Made by a program: the position numbers and the translations under genes. Positions 5,218 through 5,848 of a stretch of 5,848 nucleotides of DNA are shown in pieces (the first letter of the stretch is position 1; every line of letters starts with the position of its first letter). The stretch comes from Armatimonadota bacterium. GTDB lineage: Bacteria > Armatimonadota > Zipacnadia > Zipacnadales > UBA11051. The notes beneath the pieces are model-generated. The model was not told the DNA's origin. It searched no databases and was given only the letters and a program-made list of their open reading frames with translations. The stretch covers positions 1,146-6,993 of the forward strand of contig DPJP01000032.1 of NCBI GenBank assembly GCA_003542955.1, given 5' to 3'.

Positions 5218-5848
5218 CTACTCGCGCACGCCCAGCCAGGAGCAGGCCTCTGCGACCTTGCCCGTCTCAGCGATGCCGACGAGTTCGCGATACACGGACT
5301 CGATCTCGTCGGGTGCGATCATGCGTCCGCCCAGACCGTAGATGATGTTCTTCATCGGGATGAGTTCGCCCGCCTGGTACATCGCGGCGGCGATCTCGTG
5401 GTAGAGCGGGCCGGAGAAGGCGCCGAACGACGCGCAGCGGTCCATCACGCAGATGGCCTTGGCGCCCTTGAGCGTGGCAACGATCTCGGGCTCGGGGAAC
5501 GGGCGGAAGCAGCGGAGCTTGAGCAATCCGGCCTTGATACCCTCATCGCGCAGCTTCGCGACAACGTCCTTGGCCGTGCCGGCGGCGGAGCCCATCGCGC
5601 ACACGATGATATCGGCATCATCGGTGTCGACATTGTCCATCAGGCCGTAGGTGCGCCCGAAAGCCTCGCCGAAGCGCTTGCCCTCCTCGATGACGGCCTG
5701 CTTGGCGCCGGGGTAGGCGTCCCACTGGCTGCGCTTGTGCTCGATGTAGAAGTCATACAGGTCGAGCGGACCCATCGTGTAAGGGTTCTCGATGTCCAGC
5801 AGCGGCTTGTCGGGCTTGTAGGGGCCGATCCACTCGCGGACTGCGGCG
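5218..5848 (-). CDS. porA: Pyruvate:ferredoxin oxidoreductase, alpha subunit (C-terminal part, runs off the window)
   Basis: About 209 C-terminal residues are present, and the reading frame continues past base 5848; the ATG at 5775 is internal. Upstream of that ATG the frame reads EWIGPYKPDKPLLDIENPYT, which matches the region of PorA just before the conserved TMGP. The fragment then shows YDFYIEHKRSQ, the C-terminal transketolase-like domain (VCAMGSAAGTAKDVVAKLRD, GLLKLRCFRPFP), the DRxxSFG-type block here DRCASFG, and IYGLGGRMIAPDEI near the end. PorA binds substrate and pairs with PorB to complete the active site. It stops with TAG at 5218, 33 nt before porB, in the usual A-then-B order. 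The gamma and delta (ferredoxin-like) subunits would be expected further upstream but are not in view. Confidence 0.93.
   Translation of the reverse strand, partial: AAVREWIGPYKPDKPLLDIENPYTMGPLDLYDFYIEHKRSQWDAYPGAKQAVIEEGKRFGEAFGRTYGLMDNVDTDDADIIVCAMGSAAGTAKDVVAKLRDEGIKAGLLKLRCFRPFPEPEIVATLKGAKAICVMDRCASFGAFSGPLYHEIAAAMYQAGELIPMKNIIYGLGGRMIAPDEIESVYRELVGIAETGKVAEACSWLGVRE

Overview
This 5.8 kb window is GC-rich bacterial chromosome (well over 60% G+C by eye). Every gene I can support lies on the minus strand, so in transcription order the window reads from right to left. The sequence does not identify the phylum. A multi-subunit pyruvate:ferredoxin oxidoreductase (POR) points to ferredoxin-based, at least facultatively anaerobic metabolism. 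A lipoprotein and a membrane-targeted phosphodiester glycosidase fit a bacterium. I see no mobile element, CRISPR array, tRNA, rRNA or phage gene.

Right end (4195-5848): the C-terminal part of the POR alpha subunit (porA, open at the window edge) is followed after 33 nt by the complete beta subunit (porB), which has a strong Shine-Dalgarno sequence. The unit ends at a GC-rich hairpin at 4195-4221. The hairpin pairs fully, counting G-U wobbles, only in the minus-strand transcript, which makes it a convincing terminator.

Middle (2257-4194): a CstA/BtsT-family transporter of about 567 residues has its own ribosome binding site and a leader of about 230 nt with two GC-rich hairpins. Known members of this family import pyruvate or peptides. 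Next to POR, the simplest reading is pyruvate uptake beside pyruvate oxidation to acetyl-CoA, CO2 and reduced ferredoxin.

Left (1-2256): a 409-nt non-coding stretch with inverted repeats precedes a membrane-targeted protein with a phosphodiester glycosidase (NAGPA-type) domain. This is followed by a predicted lipoprotein with a long Gly/Pro/Ala-rich linker and a C-terminal TPR-like helical domain. The lipoprotein has a candidate sigma70-type promoter of its own. These two are envelope proteins of unknown substrate and show no clear link to the pyruvate genes.

I did not find a clearly new biological system. The points most worth checking are the cstA-POR pairing, the structured cstA leader, the dyad upstream of the glycosidase gene, and the repetitive lipoprotein linker. 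Long plus-strand reading frames opposite these genes are judged to be composition artefacts.
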